From positions 186,001 to 250,000 of the forward strand of contig NW_006763301.1 of NCBI RefSeq assembly GCF_000218685.1: a stretch of 64,000 nt of DNA, in the 5' to 3' direction. Below are positions 12,001-23,600 of the stretch, one piece after another; the stretch's first letter is position 1, and each line of letters begins with the position of its first letter. The notes under the pieces were generated by a model. It was given only the letters and a program-made list of their open reading frames with translations, ran no database searches and was not told where the DNA came from. This DNA is from Serpula lacrymans var. lacrymans S7.9. Taxonomy: Eukaryota > Basidiomycota > Agaricomycetes > Boletales > Serpulaceae. The translations under genes and the position numbers were made by a program.

Positions 12001-12602
12001 GCGAGGAGACCTTATCAACTGAGGTGGACCTGAATGCTCTTGCCAAACGCACCGAAAGTTTTTCTGGTTCAGATCTCAAACGTGCGTAACTTTTTTCGCC
12101 TCATCCAAGTCTGAGAATTAGGAGCTTATTTGATGTTATAGACCTTTGTGTATCCGCTGCACTTGATGCTGTCAAGGAGCATGTCGAAGTTCCTTGGAAA
12201 TCATCCTCGACCCTCTCCGGTGACCAAGTTCCCTCGTTATCAACAGTGTTGAAGTCCGAAGATCCCAGTCCAGCTCCTTCGTCGTCAACTACACAACCTG
12301 AAGATGTTGCCAGTGAACCTTCCACAACTTCGCCTATAGTCCCTCTTCGCACTCTCCACCTTCGCCATTTCACAAAAGCCCTGAAAGAGATTACGCCTTC
12401 GTCTTCCGAGTCTCTTGGCAGTCTCTCAGACTTGAGGAAATGGAACGAAGAGTTTGGAGAAGGCCGAAAAGACAAAAAGAGACAACAAGTTTGGGGCAAA
12501 GGCAAATTCGGGTTTATTAATAAAACGAATACCTCAGTGGACGAGGGAAGGGTTGCAGTCAGTTCCCCCACTTCTGCTACAAGTACACGAGATATAGTTT
12601 GA
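9085..12602 (+). CDS. AAA+ ATPase with long N-terminal region, probably mitochondrial
   Basis: The first coding stretch (from 9085) begins with a basic, Ser/Arg-rich presequence, [16 protein letters not shown], suggesting mitochondrial import. About 700 residues follow that are mostly low-complexity, with an ordered patch around [14 protein letters not shown]. After an intron (about 11249-11309) comes one AAA module: [20 protein letters not shown] (Walker A), [15 protein letters not shown] (Walker B), [20 protein letters not shown] (sensor 1 region) and [10 protein letters not shown], where the arginine-finger segment lies. [17 protein letters not shown] is the C-terminal helical lid. The module is closest to the Msp1/ATAD1/spastin (meiotic) clade. 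A 57-nt in-phase intron probably lies at 9725-9781. The start is the first ATG of the frame that supplies the presequence. A role in extracting mislocalised membrane proteins is an inference from the clade only. Confidence 0.82.
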
Positions 12603-12673
12603 TAAATACGCTAGTGTGGTCATTAGAGCACCGATGTACAGTCCACGTTGATATAATTCGCTCTAGAGAACTA

Positions 12674-13983
12674 TTATCGCACTCTGCCGGATCGACGCCG
12701 TCCGTTGGCTTGAGATTTTTGGGGACTGGCATCATTGTCGTCCTCGTCATCGACGTCCATGTCATTCCGAGTGTTCTTTTTCTTTTGAATACGTTTTGAT
12801 GGTGATTGGGAAGGTATCGATTGTGAAGGCTCCTCATCCATCTGCATCTCTTCGTCTTCCTCATCACTACCTTCTGCCGTACTTCTCCTTCGAACACGTC
12901 TGCCATCATCCTGACCGTCTTTCACAGCGCCTTCGCCAACAAGCAAGAGGGGTCTCTGTGCTTCCTGTGGCCAGTCTTTGCTGCAAGCTGGGCATGTTGA
13001 GTGATGGCGACGGTGAGTTTTGAAGCAGTGAAGATGCATGCGCGTTTTGCAATTTGGTGTATGACAGGCTATACCGCGAGTTAAGACCTGTGCAGAGAGG
13101 TGTGAGAACGCGTGGTAAATATATGCTATTAATATTGGCAGTCACCTCCATGCAGATAGTACATTCCAGGTATTCCTCTGGATAAGTCGTCTTGAGATAT
13201 GGAAGCAGCTCCAGTAAAGTTCTCGTCGAGAGAGAATAACGACCGCGCCTGATAACATAAAACCTAGATTTAGGATTACAGAGAGGAAGAAGGATGACAT
13301 TAAGCGTACTTGCTCTTGAGTAGCCATCCTTTGGCCGCAAAGCTCCCTAAAACAACCTCAGCTTGTGCTTTGGTCATATTCGATTTGAGGGCGTTAACCT
13401 CGCGCAATGCAGCAAGAGATGACATGGAGTAAGATTCACGCGGTGCAAGCATGATTTGTTCGACCTGTGTAGGGTGAGGTTTGAGAACATAGTACACCAC
13501 GACAGTACTCGATCTGTTACTGACGATTGCCTTGAAGTAAGCTATCTCCCCTGGGTTATAGTCCGTAGCCATTTGCGCTATATCATCGCCCTTTCTGTTG
13601 ACCTGCCAGACAGAAAATACTTTACAAGCATTTTACAGAACGCACAATGAGCCACCTACCAGAGCATACACCTCTTTACCTGTCTGTTCATCACTCAGAT
13701 GTCGAAATTCGAGATCTAAGCTGTCTAATGCTACGTTGATGCTAGCCACAAAGTTATCCCAATCAACCCTATCGCCAGAATATTCAATGTCCACAGTATC
13801 GTCTGCAGCTATCGCGAGGGAAAGACAGGGATCAGGGGAAGGAATCGGAGAAAAGACCGAAAATTTACCTTTGACTGCATCGATACACTTTTCCCAAAGG
13901 ATCTTGGCGAGTTTGAATGAAAGAACTCCGCGAGAAAATACAGCCTGGAGAAAGAGACGCTGTACGTCGTTTGAAGAGACCAT
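12674..13983 (-). CDS. NSE1: SMC5/6 complex subunit Nse1 (RING-like E3 component)
   Basis: Nse1 pairs with Nse3 and Nse4 in the SMC5/6 complex and acts in recombination repair in the nucleus. The protein begins MVSSNDVQRLFLQAVFSRG, the typical Nse1 opening (winged-helix region). Residues around NPGEIAYFKAIV and SMSSLAALREVNAL continue the winged-helix part. The C-terminal variant RING shows ECTICMEV, then GIACHTPNCKTRMHLHCF and STCPACSKDWP, giving a C4HC3-like set of ligands. The tail is acidic and Ser/Arg-rich and ends NGRRRSGRVR, a likely basic nuclear element. Four introns are inferred. The gene is convergent with the AAA ATPase gene, and only 71 bp separate the stop codons, so 3' UTRs probably overlap. 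Confidence 0.9.
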
Positions 13984-14333
13984 CGTAGTTCAAAGTGACC
14001 ATGGACGCGTCCAAATGAAACCAGACGCGTCGGGCTAAAGTACCGCGTTTCGGCTATCAAGGTCACGATTGCAATGAGGTGGATGCGTGCATGCATCATT
14101 CTCATTGACTTCCAGGTTAACCATAAAACAAGTGTTATAAAAAGATAGCGAATAACGGGTGAGTGTACAGCTTGGAGTCCGTCATAAGTCACATTCATTC
14201 ACTGGAGATAAAAGCTTTCAGGTTTGGTAGATCAGATATCATCATTGGTCGTTTTAATTTCCTGCCTAGTTGTCATTATCATCAAACAAGTCCGATAGGT
14301 TAAAGCACAACAAAACAGTGTCCCTCCCCCTGA
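13984..14333. other. Intergenic region between CHO1 3' end and NSE1 5' end
   Basis: Contains the NSE1 upstream region and the CHO1 3' end. I see no open frame, repeat or RNA gene that can be supported. Confidence 0.5.
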
Positions 14334-15168
14334 TCAGAGCTTTGGAACTCGCAGCGTCTTGCTGACCATAGCTGCGGCCCAGAAGCCAAACACGATGCTG
14401 ACCGGATGAATATCACCGCGTCCACCCGAACTACCCCATAGCGTAACAAGTCCAAAGGGAACACCTTCCTTGCCCTCGATCCAGCCTTGTTGTGCCCAGT
14501 ACGATAATACAGCCACGAGGCCCAAAGACGAGGGTATTGGTAGACCTTCAAAATACCGAGCTTTCCCTGTCGCATCCTTGGGTACAACTGCAACGGTAGC
14601 ATTGAATCGTGCAAGCCGAGCTAGGCCACAACATATGAATCCTGTCAGACAGACAGTGTCAAGGTATGTCCGGAGGCCAATAGCAAATGCAACGAGCGCT
14701 GGGGCAACGCCAAACGAAACCTAAGGGGACGTGATAAGTAATAAGCTAGGAATAGGAAAGGTATATATGAGACGTACCAAATCTGCAAGGCTGTCAAGCT
14801 CCTGACCCAACATGCTACTTGATTTTCTCCACCTTGCTACTTTCCCATCCATGAAATCAAACATGAGACCAGCTAGGGGAAGGGCGAGAGCCCAGCGCAA
14901 ATAGGCATCATCATTTGTTAATAGATACTGTGCAGACGAAAATATCGAGAATGACCCGCAAACGCCATTCATTATGGTGACAAGATCAGCTAAACGAAAA
15001 TTTCTGCCATAATGAAGGAGCTTTAGTGCGAAACTGCGGATTAAGCTGGCGAGCAAACCTGACAAGAGAGAAGTGACCATCACTGTCGACATACTGCTGC
15101 AAGACAGAAAGCTGTTCTCCATTGCTGGTCCCGTTTGACTGGGACTGCGCCGCTTTTCTTCGAGCCAT
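14334..15168 (-). CDS. CHO1: CDP-diacylglycerol-serine O-phosphatidyltransferase (PS synthase)
   Basis: This enzyme makes phosphatidylserine from CDP-diacylglycerol and serine in the ER, feeding PE and PC synthesis. The ATG at 15168 (MARRKAAQSQSNG) is preferred over a longer upstream reading because it gives the usual short hydrophilic N-terminus. The next exons read FRLADLVTIMNGVCGSFSIF and the phosphotransferase signature FDFMDGKVARWRKSS plus LGQELDSLADLVSFG, with all catalytic Asp residues present. GFICCGLARLARFN and YFEGLPIPSSLGLV are PS-synthase-specific blocks that separate it from PI synthase. Several membrane segments follow and the C-terminus is KTLRVPKL. Three to four introns. The gene lies in the same orientation as PRI2, with 209 bp between them. 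Confidence 0.93.
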
Positions 15169-15377
15169 GTCAAAAGTCTTTTTTGCTGTATTGACAGAAG
15201 AAAGGAAAGCTGGAGTGTGCACTAGCGAGACGCACGCGAGCACCTAAGACATATTCGTGCTTTCGGGGTCTCTCATATTATGATATTGCAAGACCCTCTA
15301 ATACTCCGTGGTATGGTATGAGTACATACTGCATGCTTACGACTGCCTAGACATCCTCATTCCGAGATAGACGAACA

Positions 15378-17267
15378 CTAGGATTCTACCTCCATGCGTG
15401 CATCCCCTTCAGAAGGTCCAGATAGTTCTCTGCTTCGCGCAGCGTACTGGTTTGGATGAGTTATACTCTCTCCACCCCCTACACCTTCCCCTTTCTTGAC
15501 ACCTTTGCTGGCATGTGTGATCTCAAATACCCGTGTGCACGCGACATGGTAATGACCCTCTTTCACGTTATGCATAATCGCGGGTAAATCAGTCGAGGAA
15601 AGGCCATGTGACGCATAAGATGAAAGCAGAGCACTTTCTAAATTCTCTGGTGCAAAGTGACGGTAGGGACACCCATGACAATCGGAGGGACCAGGCTTAT
15701 CAGCGACAAGAATTTGTTGACAGCTACAAAAAACCTTGAGAACACAGCTTACATAGATCAGGATCCTCTCACCTCTTTGCTGGATAGTTGGCACGCTTTC
15801 CCTCCAACCCATATGAGTGTCTGATGTTATATTTGTATTCCTTGTTGAACTTGTCATCTGTTATTCCACTGAACGATTTGCGCCAGAACACAATGGCCTC
15901 TTCTATTGATACCCCCAGTACCTACAGGACATGGATGAGTCGATCTCTCAGATCAAAGCAAGAGAACACTAGTCTTACCTTCAAGAAAAGGCCATACTGC
16001 AATCTTCCAAAATGCTTCAAATGCCTATCTCTCATCAAGGATTCATGGATATTTCGCATGCACATTGGGAAGTGATTCTTCGCGAGGTCGTCAATCATCT
16101 CGGCTCTGATTTCATCCCCACTTGCTGGGGCACTTGCCCATTCTGTTGAAACACCTGCAAGGAACCCTTGTGAAAGATTGTCAAGGATGGGAACCAGGCG
16201 GGTGTCTTCATCTAGACGAGGCAATCTTTTTGCCGTAAGCTAAAGATAGATGTTCAGAATAATCGAGAGATACGTTCGAACGACCAACTTCAAGTTGTCC
16301 CGTTAAAAAGGTTTCAAACTCCTGAAATATAATACCATCGCGCTCCCAAATAGGAACATAAGCATAGCCACCTTTCAAGAAGACTTTGCGTTTTTCCACT
16401 AGCTCAGACACTTTCGTCCATTTTACCTGATTTTACAGGTCAGAGCTATACTATGCCACTTTTGTTGAATTCACCTTGTAATAAAGGCCCTTATAGCATT
16501 CGGGTTTGTCCTTGTATTTTGGTGGGACCGGGACCAGATTCACAAGCTTTTCTGCTTCAGGAAAGTTTTTATCAACATCTTTGACTTCTGAGGCGTTGAC
16601 CTGCGATGCCAAAATCATGATCAGGACCAGAGAGTGAAATCCCAAAAGAACGTACCTCTTCCCACCCAAATGTAAGTGATGACAAGAATGTTCTCCGTTC
16701 TTCGGTATCATCCAGCTCATATCTCACTTTGAAGAGGGTTGTTTCCGCTTTGATGAATCGCCTTCTCAACTCTTCTCTATTAACTATCGTTAAATAACAT
16801 AACTTTGGCCGAAAAGTTGGACTCACGAACGGCAGAAAGCTAGCCTTAGAACGAAATGACTGATATGGTCCTTTCTCCGTTGTGCAGCCCAATCGATACT
16901 TCTTGCTGTATTGCTGTCTAGACACAGGTATTTCCTGCACTGCTTCGTAGTCATGTCCTTAAGTTCTTCCCAAGTTCTGTTACGAGCAATGGATGATTCG
17001 ATCTCGGCGAGAACGCGAAGTCGGTCAAGCGCAGAAGCTTCGAACTCCTCCAGCGTCACGTCGAATTGTGGGGCTTTATCATAGCTGAAAAATCAAGGGT
17101 TAAGTCCTAGTTGTATAATTTCTGGATTGCTAAAAGACAAACAAGTTGAGCCGATGTGGGTAATCGCCCAAGTGCGTGTGCGGGTCCGAGTGCTTGTGCT
17201 TGTGTGAGTGATTTTGTACTTGACCAGGAGGAGTTTCGCTATTTTGAGCCTCGCTGCTTCTGTACAT
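15378..17267 (-). CDS. PRI2: DNA primase large subunit (p58)
   Basis: This is the iron-sulfur subunit of the polymerase alpha-primase complex, which starts RNA primers for DNA replication. Family blocks in order: DYPHRLNFYDKAPQFDVTLE (N-terminal domain, completed across an intron), LEVGRSNVSLDYSEHLSLAY, NHFPMCMRNIHESL, LKHFGRLQYGLFLK, YNIRHSYGLEGKRANY, SDCHGCPYRHFAPENL and GHYHVACTRVFEITH. The four Cys ligands of the 4Fe-4S cluster are all present: FPMC, SCQQI, CHGCPY (second Cys) and HVAC. About ten exons. The start at 17267 is tentative: it gives a His-rich leader (HSHKHKHSDPHTH) and the frame stays open a few codons further upstream. The C-terminal tail is longer and more acidic than usual. 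Confidence 0.9.
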
Positions 17268-17619
17268 CAGGTAGCAATTAAGATGAGGTGGTGCGAGGGA
17301 TGAATTAGATCACCAAGCCTGCTTGCCAATGGGTGTATGAATACAAGCGTCTCAGACTGAGTCTGAACGCGCTAGCCACACCTCAAGACACGTCCAGTCA
17401 CAGCATTTATCTTGTCACGCGAGCGTACTTATGTTTAGCAAGAAGAAAGCAATAATATCACATAACAACTCGAATAAAAACTAAGCAAAGCGAGACGGAT
17501 GCAAAATTACGATACATATATCTGGTTGTACCTACTAGAGGCCCATCATCATAAACTACATATGAGGCCCGGAAGAGATATACTGAGGATAATAACTAGC
17601 TTAGATATAAGAACACATT
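17268..17619. other. Intergenic region between PRI2 start and the long repeat gene
   Basis: AT-rich sequence carrying the PRI2 upstream region and the 3' end of the next gene on the same strand. Nothing further is visible. Confidence 0.45.
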
Positions 17620-20600
17620 TTAACGTGAAGTCTGTCGGCCAGTATTGCGGCGCACAAGTTTGGCTTTGCCTTGTCGACCCACCGGGTTCGAGTTCGCAGG
17701 TGCAGGCTCTTCTTCCACGTCAAAGGTAACCCCTGGACGGCGCCTTCGACCTTTTCTACGTCCTACAAGGTCAGCTTCCTCCCCCCTAATCCATTCATGA
17801 GTGGCCTGAATGGGATCGCGCAAAGGCGGAGGCGTGAGGAGAGGAACAGGAGGGATTTGACTAGCAGTAGATTGAGTTGGCGAGCCCACAGCGGTATTAC
17901 TCTGAAGTGTGTGTCAATCATTGGTCATCACTAAAGAAGGGACGTATAAACTCACTGCCGTTCCATCCATCGCTTCAAGAGAGGCAGCTGAAACTGTCTG
18001 ATGTCTCTTGGATGTGAGGAACTTGAATGGCGAGAACACCTTGGAAGCAGAATCCTTGCGTTCGCGTGGTGTGTGCGCGGAGGGGGGTATTGTGAGTGGT
18101 GCTGGAGCTTTCGCTTTTAGCCTAGCAGTCGGATGCGCAGATGTGGTCGTGGCTACGGGGGTAGTTACAGCCTCACTCTCGCTGGTTGGGAACTTGGCTT
18201 TAGATCCAGACGACATTTTTGAAGGCTTTACATTGGCTAGGACCATTAGCTCTGGAGCTTGCTGTCGGGATGTGGTTCTGCTTAACGTCGGCCCAGGAGT
18301 AGGATCTTCATCTTGTGGCTTTACTGAGGTTGATTTCGCTCGGAAAAGACCACCAAAGAATCCTGCTCCTTTCTTCTTTGGATCTTTATCCTCCAATGAC
18401 GGCTCTCTCGTTCTAGGGGGTTGAGAAGCAGAACGCGTGACAGGTACTTTGTGCAGCATTGACGGTGCCAGAGATGACGGTGTCTTCAATAGTTCCGATT
18501 CGCCTGAGGCCGTGCGAGAAACCTGAGCAGGTAAATGCGACCGCGGGGGAGCTAAAGTAGATGGATGGCCAGAAACTGGAGCACGACCCGAGGCAGATGG
18601 GTCAGGGGGTAGCTTGTGATGCGCACTTGGAGCAACAGAATTTGCAGATGGTTGATTTACGGAAGGTTGATGCTGCTTCTGTGAAGAAACAACAGGTGTT
18701 TGGGCAGCAACAGGTAATGATACAGTGCGATGATGACTATTTGTCGTAGGTTGGTTAGATGATGCAGGCTGCGAATTCTGAGCTGATGTTGCAGAGCGAT
18801 GCGAAGTTGGGTATAGTTGTGCAGATGCNNNNNNNNNNNNNNNNNNNNNNNNNNNNNNNNNNNNNNNNNNNNNNNNNNNNNNNNNNNNNNNNNNNNNNNN
18901 NNNNNNNNNNNNNNNNNNNNNNNNNNNNTGATGAGTCGTATTATCAGAACCATGACTTTTGAGTAGCGAACCTTTTGGAACAGATGCATTACCTGGTAGA
19001 GCAGAGGAACTAGGTGTCAAACCCGGATGCGCGGTATAAGGTTTCCTGGACGGGTCCACATTAAGAGGATTTTGTGCGCCAGGAGGAGCATTAGAAGAAG
19101 CATGGTGTATAGGAGCCACTCCAACAGTAGCAGCACTACTGGATACGTGCTGATTGTTGAGAGTTTGACCAGCTATATTGTTCGTGTAGGATGCTAAGCG
19201 CTGAGCGACTGTCGATGTGCCATTGAAGGCCTCGGCAGGACGGGTCAGAGCTACGAGGAACTGGCTGATGCGACATTGACCGCTGCATAGTCTGAGACAT
19301 CGAGCTGACAGCAGGTTGAGTAGCAGGAGCGGAAGTAGGCCCGCGAGAGTTCTGTGATGTATAATTAAGAGGCTGCGATCGTGATGCGTCAGGTATGCTA
19401 ACAGGAGTTGGGGACGATACCGGCTCCCCAGGACGAGACTTGGGTGCATCGTTAGACAAGGAACGCGGCATCGTCTGACTGGTCGATTGCACAGTAGCAG
19501 AATGGTTCGTGGGATAAGGTGTAGAGGGCACGTTTGGTCTGTCCACATGCAGCCTATTCTGTTGCATAGTCCCATTGATAGTCATTTGGTGCACATGGCT
19601 GGTTGCGGGTTGAGATGCTGGTAAGGCTTCTCGCGGAGCGTAGGATGAATTATCCTTTGATGGTGGCAGAGCAGAATATCCATGCGATAACCCCGAAGTG
19701 CCCTGGTTTCCGGGAACACCGGTCAAATTATTGTGTTTCGACACAGTTTCGTCGGGCTTGTGGGCAGCCCCAACCTCACTAGCTTCCATGGCGGGCGACA
19801 ATGCATTGGGTGGCCGTGGAGAACGCACATCTGCAAGAGTGATAGGAGGCAAGTTCGACGAACCAACTAGGTGAGACGCAAAACCAGGAGCATGTACGGA
19901 AGGAGGTGACAGTGGATTGGACTCCCTACGTGGAGTCGTCTGTGACGGAGGATGTACACTATTTCTATTGGGAAATGATGCCGTCACACCAGCAACTGTG
20001 CTCTGTGGAACATGTCCTGCTGACCAATTTCTGGGAATCGCTGCAGAAGTATCGTTCGTGGTCACGTGAAGTGGTTGATGTCCTACTGGGCCGACATTTG
20101 ACGCACGAGGTTCCACATTGCCATGAGAGCGCACACGACCTGCAGTAGTAGTTCCCTGTGCACTTTGATACGCCGGGGTAGGAGTCAAAGGCAGAGTCGG
20201 AGTAGGTCCTGGGCCGCTATCTGTCTGCCCATGAGGGATGTAGTTTCGGCGGGAATGGGACATGTCAGCTGGTGGTACTGCTAAAGTAGGTGCAGTGTTT
20301 TGCGGACTCGGATGCGTGGAGTGCACCCTTTGTGCAGGATACTGAGGAAAGCCCAGTGAATAAATCTTATTCGACATTTACAATAAAGACAAAATACGGT
20401 ACCTCATTCAACTTCATGTGATTACTCAAAGGCGTCGCCTGAGGTGTTGAACTACCAACTCTTATGTCTCGTCGTGCGGGAGAGGAACGCTGTGATGGTG
20501 CTTGTGGAATTACGCCATGTCGGACAGAAGGGGTGGAAACGGAGGCTCGAGGAGAATTAGAGATGTCCTGTGAAAGAACCTCGCGCAGCTGTGAGTGACG

Positions 20601-23600
20601 AGACAATGTTCCGGGACTCGGAGAGGGGTTATGCTGCGACGGTTTGACAGGTCGGTTAGCTGCATCAATATTATTTTCCTTCGAAGTGGTGGGAGGTACA
20701 CCCGACTGCGCTGTCTGAACAAGCCATGATGATTTGACGGTACTCTCATTAGGATTGTACTGCCCAGCTTGTTGCGACGGTGTCGCCTGAATAGCTTGAG
20801 GAGGCTGGTGCCTTGGTACTGATATAGTTGGAGTTTGCGAAGGTGTCGCCTGGATAGCTTGAGGAGGCTGATACTTTGGCGCTGAGATAGTTGGAGTTTG
20901 CGAAGGTGTTGCCTGGATAGCTTGAGGAGGCTGGTACTTTGGCGCTGACACAGTTGGAGTTTGCGAGGACGTCGCCTGGATAGCTTGGGGAGGCTGGTAC
21001 CTTGGCGTCGATGCAGCTTGAGTTTGCGAAGGTGTTGTCTGAACAGCTTGAGGGTAATATCTTGACGCAGATGTAGTGTCAACTTGCAAGGGTGCCGCAT
21101 GAGTAGCTTGAGGAGGCTGATACCTTGTTGTCGATGCAGGATAAGACTGTGAAGGTGTAGCCTGAACAGCTTGGGGAGGCTGATACCTTTGCGTAGATGT
21201 AGTATCAACTTGCGGGGGTGTCGCCTGACTAGCTTGAAGAGGCTGATGCCTTGGTGTCGGTGCATGATAAGCCTGCGAAGACATCGCCTGAGCAGCTTGA
21301 GAAGGTTGATGCCTTGCCATTGGCGCGGGATGAGCTTGTGAAGTTGCAGGTGTCGGTGGTTGACTGACGCTCAAACTCATTCGAGGAGCAACCACAGGAG
21401 TGGAGTGTGTAGTTGGTGCTACTTGCGTCATATGTGGAGACCGCTCTACCGGAGTTAAATGGGCTGGCGTCAACGATGAAACAACAGGAGTCGAGTACGT
21501 CCGGGGAAGATCTTTCGGACTTGGGCGCGTAGAGTGAACGGCATCATGCGGAAGAGGTGCATGAGTTACTCCATGCGCATTCTGAAGGGCTGGAGAAGGA
21601 GGTACGGAGGCATGATTTGACGCAGACCTTGGCACAGGAGCTTGGAATGAACCGGGTGCTGCCGAAGGAGGACGTTCGTTCGGGGAGCTAGTATGGGACG
21701 CAGAACGTATTGGTCGAGATCCAGTAACAGCTTGAGGTGGGGTGGCTGTCGTGGAAATCTTTGGAGCAGCGTGTAATGTGGTTTGCGTGGGAGGATATGA
21801 AGTAGAAATAGGAAGTGAAGGCCGAGTATGAGGGTCAGGGTTAGTGGTCGTGTGAGAGAGGTTCTGCGAAGCGGGGTGGAATGGTCCTACGGGAGTGGTT
21901 GTTTCATGGATAGGAAAACGCTCAGGAGCAACGACAGTTTGGAGAACAGTGACATCAGTATGTGAACGATATGAAGGGTCTGGACGGGGTCGTGAAGCTT
22001 CATGAGAGTGTGTACGCTCGTGATTCGATTGTTTGGGGGGCGGCGGAGGTGGCACCAGCGCTGCGGGCTTCGAGTGAATCTCTTGAGGTTTATCTACACG
22101 TGGAGCTGGTGATTTATAGGATGTATCATATGCTTGGGGATCAGATGGACCTTGGCCAGCGCGTATACTAACAAACTGAGGCACTGTGCCACCAAAACTT
22201 CGATTCACAGGGGGTAGCGATGAAGAGGGAATCCCAGGAGTAATCAGAGGGATCTCCACCCCGGGCGTGGTTGTACTCGGATAGGCTGGATGTCGATGTT
22301 CAGACGATTGAGGTAATACGTACTTCGACTACATTCTGATGAGCCCCATCACAACGTGTAAGAACAGCGAACACACCTCAGGCTTACTCCTCTGCTCGAC
22401 ACGTGAGCTAGAGAAGTCAGCTTGGGTTCTCTCTCTGGTTCCAGCCGGCTTCTGAGAGGGAGCGTCTGAATGGCCTCGTTCAGATGTACGCTGCTGTTCA
22501 TTTCCATGAATAAGAACTTTTTGTCTCACGTGACAATACTACTTTACCTTGATAGAAGCCCGTTCTGTATCACTACCTGAAAGCCCGCCCTGTGCAGCTG
22601 CAGCCAGATATCTTTCTTGATGTGACCTATGAGACTTTGGAGGCTTCGGAGGTAAATACACGGGCATTACACGAGGCGCCGGCGGAGGCACATGGCCTTC
22701 ACCTGGTGCACCTTGCTGCGCAACCATGTCTGGTTCAGACGTAATGACCGGCCGCGACTGTGTAGTAGTTGGTGGATTTGGTGCGTTTTCAGTGTGCTGA
22801 CGTCGCCCCTATACAACATATACATGAGCGAAAAATGGATAGTCGCACCATCGCAAGAGTAATTTACCATTGTAGATGATGTGCCTTCCTCAGTACGGTG
22901 CCGTCTATGTCCACCGATCGAGGGAGCAGGCTCGCGAACAGCAGATTGCTGCCCATCTCTTGCCGAAAGTGAGATCCTGGATGGATTGCGATGTACAGCG
23001 TGTACTACGCCTTCTGCACTAGGTTCCCTTCTTTTGTCAATATATCTGGACCTCTCGCTGTAAGGATCCTCCTTTTCTTTTTCCTTCTCTCTCTCGCGTT
23101 CTCTATGCCTATCATACTTATCCCTTTGCCTCTCGCGTTGTCTTTCCTTGTCTCTGTCTGTATCTGTATCCCTGTCCTTCTCTCTATCTCTATCCCTATC
23201 CCTATCCCTGTCTCGATGTCGCCTTATTGGGGGTGGTAACTCCTGTGGAGGTGTCCAAAACAAGGCAGCCGAAGAGGCCGGGGGAGCTTGAGAGGAAGGA
23301 TGCCCCGAACGAGAAGAATGCATCTGACGCGCTGCCCTACCCCCACCTTCTTCCGCACTAGAAACTTTCTCGTAGGACGACTGAGGAGTCGGGGCAGGCG
23401 CAGCTCGTTTATGCGTGTGTATCCTTGGATCATATGCGTCGGTTTGTGCTCTTGGTGGTTGAGGACGCGACGGAGGGGGCTGTTGGTACGTAGGCGCACT
23501 AGATGTCACATGGTACGCTGAGGATGAGGAAGGGAGTTGATTTGGAGCAGGTTGTTGTGCAGAGGGTATTCTAGCAGCATGATGGAGGGTTCTGCTCGAA

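Noticed and set aside
17680..17710. tRNA T-loop-like GGTTCGAGTTC
   Set aside because: It lies in the coding exon of the long repeat gene and no cloverleaf can be formed around it.
20510..21265. Second open frame of 251 codons in the repeat region
   Set aside because: It is an out-of-frame reading of the 63-bp repeats; the frame with Pro/Gln/Ser content joins the flanking exons.
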